This document shows positions 11,152 through 22,860 of a stretch of 64,000 nucleotides of DNA, piece by piece. The stretch lies in contig JAAOMT010000384.1 of assembly GCA_016748015.1 (NCBI GenBank), positions 119,503-183,502 of the forward strand, read 5' to 3'. Every line of letters starts with the position of its first letter. The stretch's first letter is position 1. The translations under genes were made by a program, and so were the position numbers. Origin of the DNA: Geosiphon pyriformis (taxonomy: Eukaryota > Glomeromycota > Glomeromycetes > Archaeosporales > Geosiphonaceae). The notes below the pieces were generated by a model. The model saw nothing but the letters and a program-made list of their open reading frames with translations, made no database searches and was not told the origin of the DNA.

Positions 11152-12543
11152 CTAATAAGACTATGCATATTTTTTGGAAGTTAATTTAGGTTTTGGTATT
11201 AGGATTGATGGATTGCTGTTATTAATAATGACTGAATTACAGATTATTGTTTTTGATTTGGAATGTGTACTGTTTTTTTGTGCTGTAATTGTGTACTTAA
11301 ACAGTCAAACAGTTATAAATATATGTGTCTTGAAATTAAGTATGTTAGGTTCTGATTTTTGAAACTATTACTAAATAGAAAAAAGACACATTATGAATTC
11401 TGGTTAATGGCAAAGATTTTTTAGTGGTTTGGTTAAAAGTTAAAAAATATTCAAGTGTCTTAAATAATATACATATAAATATTTTAATAAGTAAAACTGG
11501 CTATTTCTCTTTGTTGTTGTCCAATAATATAAGCAAATGCTTTGTTATGGCTAATAATTTGTCAGTGTTTGGTAATGTTTGTCACTTTGTCTGAGACATA
11601 TATAAGTTAATAGATCATGCCTATTAAAAGCACAGATCTGGTTTTAAAATGTTAAATGTTTCTTTATTTTACAAGATTGATTGAGTTTAAACTGCTGTGG
11701 TTTGGCATTCAAATTTACATATGCTATTGGGTTCAATAAGTAAAACTTTGGCTAATTTGTGTACATATTTTATGAAGACTATTTATGAAAGATTATTTGT
11801 TGTTATCAAAAAAAAGCTTTATGACAAAAGATATTTAGATATTCTGTGTTTACAATATAAGGAGATTGAATTTTCTGATTATGTGTTTATTTGTTTTAAG
11901 AAGTTTAATTCTTATAAGATGATTTTGATTGATCAGATTTTGGTTTGAAAATCACTGGCTGGGTTCTATATTCTATTGCTTTCTGTAATTGTAAAATTTC
12001 TTTTTTTTGGTTTGTTTAATATTGACTTGTATATGTTTTTTTGCAAAGATTTTGTGCTTATAAATTAATATAACAAGACTGTGTAAATGTTTGAGAACTG
12101 TAAGAAGACTGTCTAGATTTTGTTGATTTTATATACAGATTGAATAAACAGCATTGTTCTGATTTGTGCAGATTCAAATCTAAATACAGGGTAAATATAA
12201 AAAAGAGTGGTTTGGTTAGCAATTTTGGAATGATGTTAGTTGTGTCTTATGATTTGGTGTTAGATTTGTTAAATGAAATGATTTGTTTGCTTGGTATTGA
12301 TAAGTTTTTTAGAATTAACTTTGGTTTTCATAAACTTTATTTGTTTTTTTCTGGTTTAAATAATAGACCAATGATTAGTATAAGAGTTTAGAGTTGTTTT
12401 AATTGGTTTAAATAACTGGTTACATGTAGTAAAAATGTAAATTATGTTTAATTAAAGTTCTTAATTTTGACTCTGTATACTAAATAGTAATTGAATTGTA
12501 CTTATAAATACATATAAAATAAAAATAAAAAACTAATTATAAA
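11152..12543 (+). pseudogene. LINE-A ORF2, 3' half, 3' UTR and A-rich tail
   Basis: Continuation of the LINE cut by GypD1. 11152-11700 corresponds to LINE-B RNase H; 11697-11948 corresponds to the C-terminal zinc region, with CLQYKEIEFSDYVFIC where LINE-B has CLYCDKVEISDHVFSC. Both changed metal ligands (Cys to Tyr, His to Tyr) are transitions. 12140-12391 matches the LINE-B C-terminus (GFHKLYLFF versus GFHKFCLFS). A 3' UTR (about 12400-12460) shares a block with LINE-B and with the ORF1-only element. An A-rich tail follows at about 12505-12540. Confidence 0.75.
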
Positions 12544-12673
12544 ATTTGTATATATATTTTTTTATTTTTTATTATAAATTTAATGAGTATGGCTCAATCA
12601 TCATCTAGAAATTAGGACCAAACTAAGTAATCCAGGGCTAAATATGATTCACATGCTTACTATATGTAACTAG

Positions 12674-15600
12674 CTACTTGAGCCAATTTAGGCTATACCA
12701 CATTGATGCATCAGAAGAAAACTTATCCAAAGAAGACATCCTTTGAACAATTTCAAATAACGTAGCACTATTACTAACCAAACCAAACAACCACTTAGCT
12801 GTTTTAAAGACATCAGTTTTTACAGCAGCAGATTTATGTTCCCAAAAAGACATCAAATTAGAAAACATATTATTATCAAAAGATGACAAACCCACATAAG
12901 GACCAGACATATTAATGTCCTTAAAACCACACCCAGCTTTTAGAGTGGCCACTTTTCATTTTAACTTACCAACAGCTTTGCTAAAAATACTGTTACTAGA
13001 CAAAATTAGAGATATTATTTAGCATGAAATTATTTTATAATTTCTATCATTAATTAGCATATATTATCGTTCAAATTATCACTTATTACATTAGCAAAAA
13101 AATGTCCGAAATTATCATTTAATTAATAACCCAAATTGTACACAACACAAATGTAACCTAATTGCGATGATCAATCATGCAATATCCCAAACTATGTAAC
13201 ATTCAAAAGTTCACTGAAATTTGTAGAAATTTGCCGAAATAATTAATAGTTCACCAAAATATCTAATAGTTTGCAGAAATAATTTGTAGTTCACCAAAAT
13301 GTATCTTTAGTTCAGCGAAATTGTAGAAAATAGCAAAGTTTAAGTTCATAGAATAGTGTTATGACAAGTTGTATAAAAAAAGAGCTTTTCTTTTCAAGAA
13401 AATGTATCTTACTTTAGATTTATCTCTTAAAACCGTTCCTATATACACAAAAAGAAATAAATATCAAATAATTCAAAAAACCAAATTCTTTAATTATTGT
13501 ACTTGGAAAATCCCCAAAACCCAACTAACATTTCAAAATTGATTAGCTACCAATTTCAGTAAACTGTTAGTGACTCCAGGCCTGGATAGAAAATGTTTTC
13601 CTTGACAGAATTCTATTTCTTTTACATTTCTTTTATTTTTCTTTTCTTTTCTTATTACAATCATTAGGGTAGCCTACAGACAAGATTTCTGTAGAAGAGT
13701 TGACTTTCACAACAAAGTAACTATACATTTTAGTGAGCTTCTAGACGAGCAATTCCTGGGAAAGAGTTGACGTTTACTACAACATAACTACATAAAGTAA
13801 CTGGCAAGAAATTGGCCATTCCACTTATAAGCCTAGCAGTTCAAATTATAGGAGATAATTTGAAGATAAATTCAGTTACTGAAGATTCAACCACATCCAG
13901 AAAACGTGAATTCACAGCAAACAAGCATTGACAACATTTAAGAGAAGAGACCAAAAACCTCTGATAACAATACTCATGTGAACCAAAACTTCATTGACTT
14001 TGAGGCCAAAAGCTGAAACCAGATCACTATTAACAAATTGTTCAAAAACTTTGACCATAGAGCCAACAGGCTTAACAATAAATTTAACCAAAACAGAAAG
14101 CTTGGCCAAATCAAATTCCAAAGATGCCAGCTGAAAAAACACCAAAGAATCTTCAACAGCCACAGGAAAAGCAGAAGCCACCAAAAGAGAAAACTCAGAA
14201 AGAACAGGAGAAACAGATGTTTTTGCATAAAACAAAGAACTGACAAAATACAGTTTAACACTGAGAGCTTTAAAAAAAAGAGGTAGAGCAATTTTGCAAT
14301 TCACAGCCAAATGGCCTATTTTTTGACACCAAAAACAATGCTGACAACCAGGGGTTTTCTATTAGATATAGCATTTTTTTAGTATATCAGTCTTTAATAC
14401 TGCAGCATTTAAATCAACTTGAGAATTAAATATAACCAGAGCAAACTGAAAATGATAACCAGACTTAGAAAAATAGAAAATAAAACATGTTCAACTACCA
14501 ACTTAAGAAATCATATTACTAATTTCAAAAACTGTGCAATTAGAAAGAAGATTGACCAACTTGGTCTTAAACCTATCACAAAACAGAATAGTTTTATTCT
14601 AATTCACCAAAGAGAGGATTTTAATACTATTCTTGTTCACCAAAACTGATCAGTAATTGAGAGCAGATATAACAACATCTAAATTCTTAAAGTAAACAAC
14701 AACATATTGCCAAATACCAGTAGATCTTAACTGAATGTAAGAAATTTCATTAAAAATACCAAGAGCCATCTTAATGTTAGCAACAGATATACTCAAAAGC
14801 ATATTACACAATACAATAGCAGCAGAAAGGAAGCCAAGCTTAGAAACCACCAAAGACTTGGTAATTTTAAAAATAGCAAAACAAACAAAGCTTGTAAGCT
14901 CAACCAAAAATGCAGCATCCAAAGAGTTTTGGAAAGCAAACTCCATACAGAAAAGCTTCATATCATCTTTTGAAACAGACTTTGCACCTAAAAAACCATA
15001 CACAAATTGAAAAACAGTCTTAACATAAGCCAGTTTGATCTTGAAAGTAGCATTAAACACCAGAGTAAAGGCCACTCATCCAGTAAATTTTTGACAACTA
15101 TTAATAGTTTCCCAAGTACCACCAGAAATAGTACCAGAAACCAGAGAAAAAGATAATTCAATATCTATTTGGTCAGCCCAGTTTTTAAGAACAGATAACA
15201 TCACAGAAGATAATTGTTTTGCTTCTAAAACTGGTAATGATCTGCCAGAAGACACCACATTTGGCAATACAACCAGTGGTTGATTTTGGCCTATCTTGGA
15301 TAACATACCAGATAATACAACAGAGATTTTATTTGGAACCACAAAGGAATTTGGTGTAATAATAGTAGAGACAAGTAACTGCTCTCATTTTTCTGAACTT
15401 TTGGTTTTTTTGATCATTTTTTTTAAAGAGGATGTGCTAAAAGCACTAGATGCTAAAGCTATAAAAGGAAATACCAGTTTATTAACTAATTTATTATTAA
15501 ACACTTTTGGGCTCTTAGTAAAGGTAAAGGCAATACTGGGACTAATCCAAGTATGTCTCTTTAAGGGAACTTTGATTGATGAAAAATCAGCCAATAATGG

Positions 15601-15783
15601 GAAAGTTGCTTCAGTAGCTATCAAAGGCAGCTTTTCACAATTACTAAGTAAAGAGAATGCTTCTAAAATGTTCTGTCTGGTTGCTTCTACAATAGAGAAA
15701 GCTTTTTTGGTTAAAATTTTATTAAATATCTCAGGAAAAATATTCGGTACAGCTTTTTTACTCTTTGTTCTAGTTATGATCAT
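12674..15783 (-). pseudogene. ORF1-like RRM/CCHC protein of ORF1-only copy i
   Basis: Single minus-strand frame from ATG at 15783 to TAG at 12674. Subtracting the solo LTR plus its duplication (983 bases), the two parts are in the same frame, about 709 codons. Order: basic, Ser/Thr-rich N-terminus; NWADQIDIELSF segment (about 15170); RRM-like half with LGIFNEIS and GIWQYVVVYF (about 14700-14770); CCHC knuckle CFWCQKIGHLAVNC at about 14293-14335; hydrophobic, possibly coiled-coil region; C-terminus with NMFSNLMSFWEHK (about 12860). Stops are TGA in place of likely Trp, plus TAA or TAG. By analogy with LINE ORF1 proteins it would bind RNA. Function not known. Confidence 0.75.
12991..13969 (+). 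repeat. Solo LTR of GypD2 type (979 bp)
   Basis: Begins TGTTACTAG and ends CTGATAACA. It matches the GypD2 5' LTR (57443-58421), which is also 979 bp. It is flanked by a perfect 4 bp duplication, atac at 12987-12990 and 13970-13973. It lies inside the ORF1-only element and left no other Gypsy sequence, as expected after LTR-LTR recombination. TATA-like tgtataaaaa lies near 13370. Confidence 0.9.
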
Positions 15784-15831
15784 AAAATTAAAGAAACAAA
15801 GAAGTTTTTATATATTATATTTGTATATATA

Positions 15832-16548
15832 AACTTTTTTTTAATAAACTTATTAATAATTAAATTTTTTTAATTATATTTAATATATAAATAAATAATT
15901 TAACAAAAAAAAATCAATTTTTTTCTTATTAATTCTTTTATAATAATAAGAATAAAGAATTTGTTGCTAAAATTTTTACTTTATATTCTTATTTTTTATT
16001 TGTTTTATAACTATTTCTGTCAATATTAATTTTTTGAAGTAATAAAACTGGTAATTTTTTTTGCTAAAGTTTTAAATACAAAAAAAATTAAGATAAATAC
16101 ACACTTAAATATTAAAAAAAATATGGGTTTTATCAAATTTTATTATTAAAAATGCTAACAAAAAGACAGAAGATTAATAATTTTTTTTATAATTTATTTA
16201 TTTATAAATTTTTTGGTTTTAAACATTCTAAAAACATAAATTAAGACTTGTATAAATTATAAAATAATAAAATAAATAGTAAATTAGAAAGTATTATTAA
16301 AACTTAGTAATTTAGACAATTTTATTATTAAATAAACTTAATATATAAATTTAGATAATATAAAAAATAACAACAATAATATTATATTAAACTTAAATTA
16401 TAACTTATAATATAAAGATAATATTGTATTTTTTTGTAATTAATGCTATAAGTAATAATAAAATTATAAATTTTTTTTTATTAATTTTTATTTGTAGAAT
16501 GTTTTATTAATTAAAAAAAAAATTGGTTTGGTAAAATTTTTTATTTTG
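15832..16548. other. Extreme AT-rich gap
   Basis: About 0.7 kb of almost pure A/T with poly-A and poly-T runs and hardly any G or C. No coding frame, RNA gene or recognisable repeat seen. Confidence 0.7.
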
Positions 16549-17030
16549 AATATTATTATTGGAGGTTTTTGGTTTCTTTTTTTGAATATTGTTGATGTTG
16601 TTTTGCTGTGAATTTACTATTACAGAAAGCTGTTAAATTTTTAATAACTGAATTTAAAGATAAATTATCTCTTATAATTTAAACTGTTAAGTTTATAAGT
16701 AAAATAACCAATTTTATACCAATTATTTGTATAGTTATTTTGCAGTAAAAATTAATTCTTTCTTAAAAATTGCTTGTCTGAAAGTTTACTAAAAATATGT
16801 AGTTATTTTGCTATAAAAGTCAACTCTTTTATAGAAATTTTGTCTATAAGCTATTTTAATATATATAATAAAAAATGTAAAAAAATAAAAAAAAAAGATT
16901 TTATTAAGAGGATTGTTTTCTGTTTAAGTCTGGAATTATTAACAGATTACTGAAATTAGTAGTTAATTAATTTTAAAATATTAGTTAAACTTTAGTAAAT
17001 TTTGAGTGCAATTAATTATTGGATTTGTGT
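16549..17030 (-). repeat. Truncated, degenerate GypD2-type LTR, inverted
   Basis: Reverse complement of the 3' half of the GypD2-type LTR: ggaggtttttggttt at about 16560 mirrors the ccaaaaacctct end at 13950-13965, followed by the matching tgttgttttgctgtgaatt segment. Heavily decayed toward A/T. It ends where a GypD1-type LTR begins at 17031. Confidence 0.65.
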
Positions 17031-17757
17031 TGTTATGGGATAGTTTTCTTGGTATATTTAATTGCTAATATTTCATTTTAATTGCAATCAGTCTCTTATG
17101 AATTCCTTAATTCTATTTGTGTAATAATGTTACTGTTATATTAAAGGCTTTTTTTTTAATGTTATAATGTAAGTTATTTCTCAATTCCTAATTGTTGTGT
17201 ATGTTTATATATTTTTTTTCAGAGGCTGAACTGAAATCTACTCACTGTTTGGGGTTTTCTCTGAGACTATTTTTGCAATTGTCTAATGTGTTTCTTTAAT
17301 TTAAAAACACAAAATGTTAATGGCCTTTAGCATTTTTCTTAATTCTTACAATAAAGCTTTTATTAATTAGTAATAACATGAATAATCTTGATCAAAAATT
17401 ATTTTTCCAAGAAATTCAGCTGATGAATAATAGTTTCATTCAATAAATAATACAAGTAAGTTTCTTAACACTTTGAGTTATGATCATTTAGTTTTTAATA
17501 TTCTTTTTCATTTCTTTTTGATTAAAAATTTTTGTGGATATTTATTTTTAAAAGTAAAGACTAGAAAATCATTAAAGTAAAACTGTTAGATAAATTGTTT
17601 GATAACTTGTTTTTATGATTTGTTTTTATGACTTGTTAAATAATATTATTTTTCTCAATATTAAAACTATGGTGTATATACATGTTTGTAGTTTTATAGA
17701 AAACACATTGTAATACTTTCTTTTTGGTATTTTAATCTGGTGTTTGTCACTGTTATC
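17031..17757 (-). repeat. Truncated GypD1-type LTR, inverted
   Basis: Reverse complement of the GypD1 LTR from its 3' end (TGTTATGGGATAG for TGTTACGGGATGG) to inside the 23 bp array, where similarity stops at about 17757. About 150 bp of the U3 end is missing. No internal element sequence accompanies it. Confidence 0.8.
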
Positions 17758-18042
17758 CAAGTAAAAAAATCAATCCAAAGTTATAAAAAAAATGTGACTA
17801 AAAATGTAACAACATAAAATAACACAGGATAATATGAAAGAATACAGAATAACACATAATAACTCAAGATAACATAATACAAAACTTGATAATGTGTTAT
17901 AGCATAAAATAATTAGTTAAAACATAAAATAACTAATAATAATATAGAAAAACAAAATAATAACAAAAATAGCTAATAAGAACAAAAAAATTAAAAAACA
18001 ATCCTGTAGAACCAAAAAAAATATAAAATACAAAAAAAAAAA
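17758..18042. other. ATAACA/ATAAAATAAC-rich simple sequence
   Basis: Loose, imperfect repeats of ataaca and ataaaataac fill about 17800-17960, followed by A-rich sequence up to the LINE-B 5' end. Nothing coding seen. Confidence 0.6.
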
Positions 18043-18163
18043 ACTTCTTTCTCTCTTACCTCTAAAAATCCTCAAAAAGTGCATTTTTTATAAAAAGAAG
18101 TTTTTTTGTTTTTTAGTTTATATTAACATTTCTTTACCTAGTAATAACCCATTTTTTGTGAAT

Positions 18164-20033
18164 ATGAAGATTACTGCAAATAGCTCCACATTTAAAAAGA
18201 AGGCACTTAAAGGTGCTTTTTATGATTCTGCTGATGGTTTATTTTCTTAGAAGAAGAAAGTTGTCATTGGTAATGTCAAACACTTTGGTGATAAAAAAGA
18301 TATATTTCTAAGTAAATCTGGGCTTGGTGACAGTATATATTCTGATGTCGATAGTCTATCTGGTGATGATGAAAACATTGGCATGTCTGGTGTAAATGAT
18401 GGGTCTCTTTTGGGCTTGGCTGCTACTACATTTAAGACAAAGTAAGTCAACACTGGTGCTGGTTTTGGTTCTCTGTTCAGTTCTCCCAATTTTTATATAG
18501 ATGATGATGAAGTTGTACTTCCTTCTCGCTTGTTTATCTCTCTTGAAAAAAAGTGGATTGACCCAAAAGTCATCAAAACTCTTGTGGAAGTGTCTGTCAA
18601 AAAGTTGTTTACTTTGAATATTAATTTTTCAGCTGTAGAAGAGAAATCAGCTATGGCAAAAACTCAGTTAATCAGAAAATTTTTTTCTTTAGTCAATGGT
18701 TTTGGAGGGGCCACTATCCCCTCAAAATTTGAAGGGATCATCTGATCAACGTTTACTTTAGAGAAAAGCATAAAAATGGCCACATTATTGGCCAAAGAAA
18801 AAAGGATCGACATAAACAGCAATCTTAAGAGACAAGGAATGAGGTCAGATCAGGCTGTAGTGATTAAAAAAATTCCCATAGACACACCTAAAGATATAAT
18901 TGTCACTGCAGTATCTGAATTTGGGGAAATTAAGTTGATCAAAATTCAACTGATTGGAATGTGGCAAAAAGCTATAATGGAGTTTGTTGAATTAGACCAG
19001 GCTAATTTGTTAGCCTCTAAGTGATCATTCTTGATTGGTAAGAATTCTGTATGCATAGTCAAAGCAGTGGGGAATTGTGAAACTTGGGCATCAAGAGATC
19101 AGTTCAGAGTGCTTTTGTTTACTTTGCTGGTGAGAACAATAGCACATGATCTTGGAACTCTTCTGAAAAGGGCTGGTAAGAAAACTTGCATCATAAACAA
19201 ATCTATAGAAACTGGTAATAAAATTTACTGTACTGTAGTTGGTTTTGAATCTGATGATGATCTGGAATCTGTCTTTCACATGGAGCCAATTCTTGGTGGT
19301 ATTAAACTTTCTTGAACAAGAATAGATCTGGTTCAGTGTGAAAAATGTGAAAAGTTTGGTCATTCTGTTCTGGAATGTAATGCACCTGTTGTGTCCCCCT
19401 TTAAACCTTCAAGAACATTTAAAAGGGTTGTGTCTGATGAACATCATCTTCAGTTGGCTAAGTTGTATGAGAAAAAAAGTGTTCTAATATCCTGTCCTGC
19501 TGCCTTTAATGGTAAATCTTGGGCCCAAGTGGTCTCACTTGCTGGTTTTTCTGATGGTCTTCACTTTGCCTCTGGTTCTGGTTCCTTTTTTTCTGGCACT
19601 TCAGGTTTGAATAATAGTCTTCCTCCTGTTTTGGTTGACAATTCATCTTTGGATGCTTGTTTGGCCTCTTTGGAGTGATCTTTAGAGCTGCTAACTGACC
19701 AAGTTTCTGGTATTGTGCACAAACTTAGCAACATGAAATTGGTGCCACAAGCTTCAGCTCCTCCTCTAAAGTCTCAGCTACTTTAATTGCCACCAAAAGG
19801 ATTTGGTTTTGGATGTGGTCATGGATAATTCTGAGTTGGTACTTTCATTTCTTTCTTCCACTTCTCCTAGTGTCTTAACATTGGGTCTGAGTAGTTCAAA
19901 AGTTTTGACAACCAAGATTGGCAGTTTGGAATCTAAGTTGGTGGCTCTTGAGGCTTTTGTTAGTTCAGTTTTGGCAAAGTTAGATCATTTAGATGCTGGT
20001 TTGGGTCCCTTGTTATCCTTTTTATCTCAATGA
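18164..20033 (+). pseudogene. LINE-B ORF1 (RRM-like and CCHC protein)
   Basis: Nucleic-acid-binding ORF1 protein of a LINE. From ATG at 18164 one frame holds to about 19786, interrupted by stops, many TGA where Trp or Arg is likely; the end (19803-20033) is in another frame after a small indel. RRM-like segment: VVIKKIPIDTPKDIIVTAV then FGEIKLIKIQLIGMWQKAI (about 18860-18985). A second, weaker RRM-like segment is at 19100-19290. CCHC knuckle: CEKCEKFGHSVLEC at about 19336-19378. The C-terminal part is Ser-rich with possible coiled coil (LESKLVALEAFVSSVLAKL). It ends in TGA overlapping the ORF2 ATG. Confidence 0.78.
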
Positions 20034-20790
20034 GTGGTTTGATCTAAAAGATAGCTACATGTAATGTTTGGGGCATCAATGTTCCTGCCAAGCAGAAAGA
20101 TGTTATTTGTTAGCATAAGAATATGGGCAACTTGATTTCGATTTTTACTGAGACTAAATTGAAGGATAAAGTCCATTCATAGATTGCTGGCAAATTTGAA
20201 GGTGTCCGTGTATTCACTTCTGGTTTAGATTCTAGGTATTTGAGTGCTAGTGTTGTGGTTGTTATAGACTCTTCTTTAGCAAAACATGTGTGCAAGATTT
20301 CTGAGGTGCTCAGTTGGCTTCTATCCATTAGATTGCTTTTCAAAAATAAACTTTTAGTGTCTGTTTTAGAGCTGTATACTGGTGCTTTGTCTGCAGTTTG
20401 GTTTTCACAGGCTGGAGAAATCAACTCTTTCATTGCAAAAGCTGCTAATGGATCTTCTTTCATCGTCCTTGGTGGTAACTTTAATGAAAACAGTTTAAAA
20501 AAAAGTGCTAGTTTTAAAAAATGTGTTAGTTTGGGGCTGGTCAATTTTTTGGTGAGTAGTTTGGTCATGAAGAGTCCCACATAAAGGAATTCAAGAAGTG
20601 TGGAAAAAACAATTGATTTTGTATTGGTTTCATCAAATTTGGTTAGTGCAATAATTGATCACAATGTTATGGACATTAGTGATTATTTTGACACCAATCA
20701 TCAAGCTGTTTCTGTATCTGTGAGTCTAAATGGTTTGCTAGACACTTAGTTGAACTCTCTTTGCAGGCAAGCAAACAAAAATTGCTGGAA
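20030..20790 (+). pseudogene. LINE-B ORF2, endonuclease domain
   Basis: Apurinic-type (EEP) endonuclease that would nick the target. Start ATG at 20030 overlaps the ORF1 stop as ATGA, suggesting coupled re-initiation. Motifs: ATCNVWGIN at the start, FTETKL (about 20140, the Glu of the catalytic site), FIVLGGNFNEN (about 20459, GDFN with Asp changed to Asn), and DTNHQAVSVSV near the end (about 20690, place of the SDH motif). Stops at about 20114, 20180 and 20582. Inactive. Confidence 0.78.
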
Positions 20791-22860
20791 GTTTAATTTT
20801 AAAGGTGCTGATAATACAAAGTGGAATGAATTTAAAGAAGCTATGGCAGCCAATACTGCCATGTTCTCTGATGGTTTTATTACTTCTACACAATTCTTGG
20901 ACTTGGATGTGATGTGAAACATAATTCATAAAATTATAACACTGTCAGTTAATAAAATATTCAGGAAAAAATGGTTTAAGGGTTACAATAGTGTTTTTAC
21001 CAAGGAATCTTCTAAGTTTCATAAGCTAAAGCTTTTGGTCTCAAAGATTGCTAAGGCCTCTCATGAGGAAGATGTTGATAGATTTGCTCTTCTTATAGAA
21101 CACTGAGATTCTTTGAACAATGTTAAGGCTTCAATTGTGCAGGAAATTGTGAACTCTGGTGTGGGTTTTGATTGTGTGCACTCAGCTTTTTTCAGTGTGC
21201 AAAAGACATATTGTGCCTCCAAGCTTACTAAGTCTTTACAAGCTGAGAAGTTGAGAATAAGATTAGCTGTTGATAGTCAAATGGAAAATTTTGCAATTAA
21301 CAAAAGTAGCACAATCAAGAGCGTGCTGAAGCACCCTTTTCAGAAGGTGGTTTTGGACCATCTGGTGGTTGAAAATGAACTGATTCTGGAACCAGACTTA
21401 GTTAAAGCCAAGGTTGACATGATTATGGAAGGCTGGACCAAAAAGCATAATGTGATGAAAAATTTTTCTGATGATTGGTCACATCAATATCAGCCTTTGG
21501 AGTACATTTTTGATGATGTTTTTTCAAATGTAATGTGTTCAGTTGATTTTAATGAGCTACTTGGAATGGTTTTTAATCTGCCTGATAACAAAGCTGCTGG
21601 TTTTTCTGGAATGTCAAATGAGCTTTGGAAGCATTGTAACAAATTGGTCTTGGATATGCTTTTGGTGCTTTTAAACTTCTGTTTGTCTCATGAGTTAGTG
21701 CTTGGTGCTTGAAAAGAAGCTTGGGTTTTGATGATTCTTAAGTCATATGAGTAGGAGGGAGTTTTTACAAACACCCAATCTATTGCTTTGATTGAGACTG
21801 CTCACAAAATTCTTGCCAAGATTCTTTCGGACAGAATTTTTTCAGCATGCAACTCTTTTAATGTTTTATGTGGGAACAATTTCTCGGTTTTTAAGGGTAT
21901 GATAATGTAATCTCCCATTTTCGCCATTGGTTTGTTATTAAGAATGCTTTGGAAAAGAACCGTGAACTCTGGTTGGTCTTGCAGGACATGTAAAAGACCT
22001 ACAACTCTGTCAGGTGAGAGCATTTTAGAAACAGTTTGGTCAAAATAAAGATATATGACAAGTTTATTAAATTTTTTGGTGGCATTTACAATGGTTGTGT
22101 TAATAAAGTGATAACAGATTTTGGTTTAACAGATGAATATCAAGTACACGATGATTTAGATCAAGGAGAAGTGTTCTCACTGCTTTTTTGACATATATTT
22201 TATGATCTTCTTTTGTGTAAAGTCAAAAGACAGGAAAGCATATATGGATATAAAATGAACTTTTATTTTGTTACCAAAATTGGTTGTTTAGAATCTCAGG
22301 CTGGATTGACATTTTTTCTTGTTGCTGGTGCTTTTGTTAATGACACAATCTGAATTGGTAGTAGCCAAACTATGATCCAACACATTTTTGATATAGCTAG
22401 TAAATTTTTTTGAATCAATAACATTTTTATTAACAATAACAAGACAGTAGCAATTTTTATTAATTGCAAAGTTGCATGTCCTAATTTGTCTATCAGTAGT
22501 TCACCTATTTCTATTGTCAAGAAAAAAGAGCCTTATTACTACCTGGGAATTTTTTTGTCGACTGAGAATTTGTCGAGGCTTAGTTTGGCTAAAGCAAATG
22601 CTGATGTCAGATTTTTTGCCAATCTGGTTTTAAGGAAGACCATTTCTGATAAGCAGTTTTCATATCTTGTGTCAGCAGTTCTCCACTCCATTGTCAGCTA
22701 CAAGATGCAGTTCAGTTTTGTTCCTTTCAGTATATGTAATAAGTAGGATTTTTTAATTTACAGAGGCTTAAAGCTGAAGTCTGGTCTATCTCTCAATTTT
22801 TCCAATAACGTGTTTTGTTATTCCTTATTGTATGGCTTAAAAACTTTTAAGTAAGTCCAA
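20791..22860 (+). pseudogene. LINE-B ORF2, reverse transcriptase domain
   Basis: Open piece 21113-21712 covers the region before and at the RT start, with VLDHLVVENELI and the fingers motif LPDNKAAGFSGMSNELW (about 21575-21625). ETAHKILAKILSDRI follows (about 21797). The frame shifts after about 21870. The catalytic box reads AFVNDTI (about 22330), with the first Asp of the usual DD changed to Asn by G-to-A. 22486-22746 (KEPYYYLGIFLS and QFSYLVSAVLHSIVSYKMQF) is the thumb region. LINE-A keeps the same segment at 390-700. Confidence 0.78.

Larger units (their letters stand above)
12557..15818 (-). mobile_element. ORF1-only retroelement, copy i (split by a solo LTR)
   Basis: A minus-strand non-LTR insertion. 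The target duplication atttgtatatata is present at 12544-12556 and 15819-15831 (13 of 13). The A-rich tail is the T-rich run from 12557. Without the solo LTR and its 4 bp duplication the element is about 2.28 kb. It encodes one long frame with RRM-like and CCHC domains and no reverse transcriptase or endonuclease. Its 5' end and 3' UTR resemble those of the LINEs in this window. Confidence 0.82.

Noticed and set aside
13912-14310. Membrane protein suggested by hydrophobic frames in this region
   Set aside because: The minus-strand frame is the middle of the ORF1-only protein; other hydrophobic frames are shadows of it in T-rich sequence.
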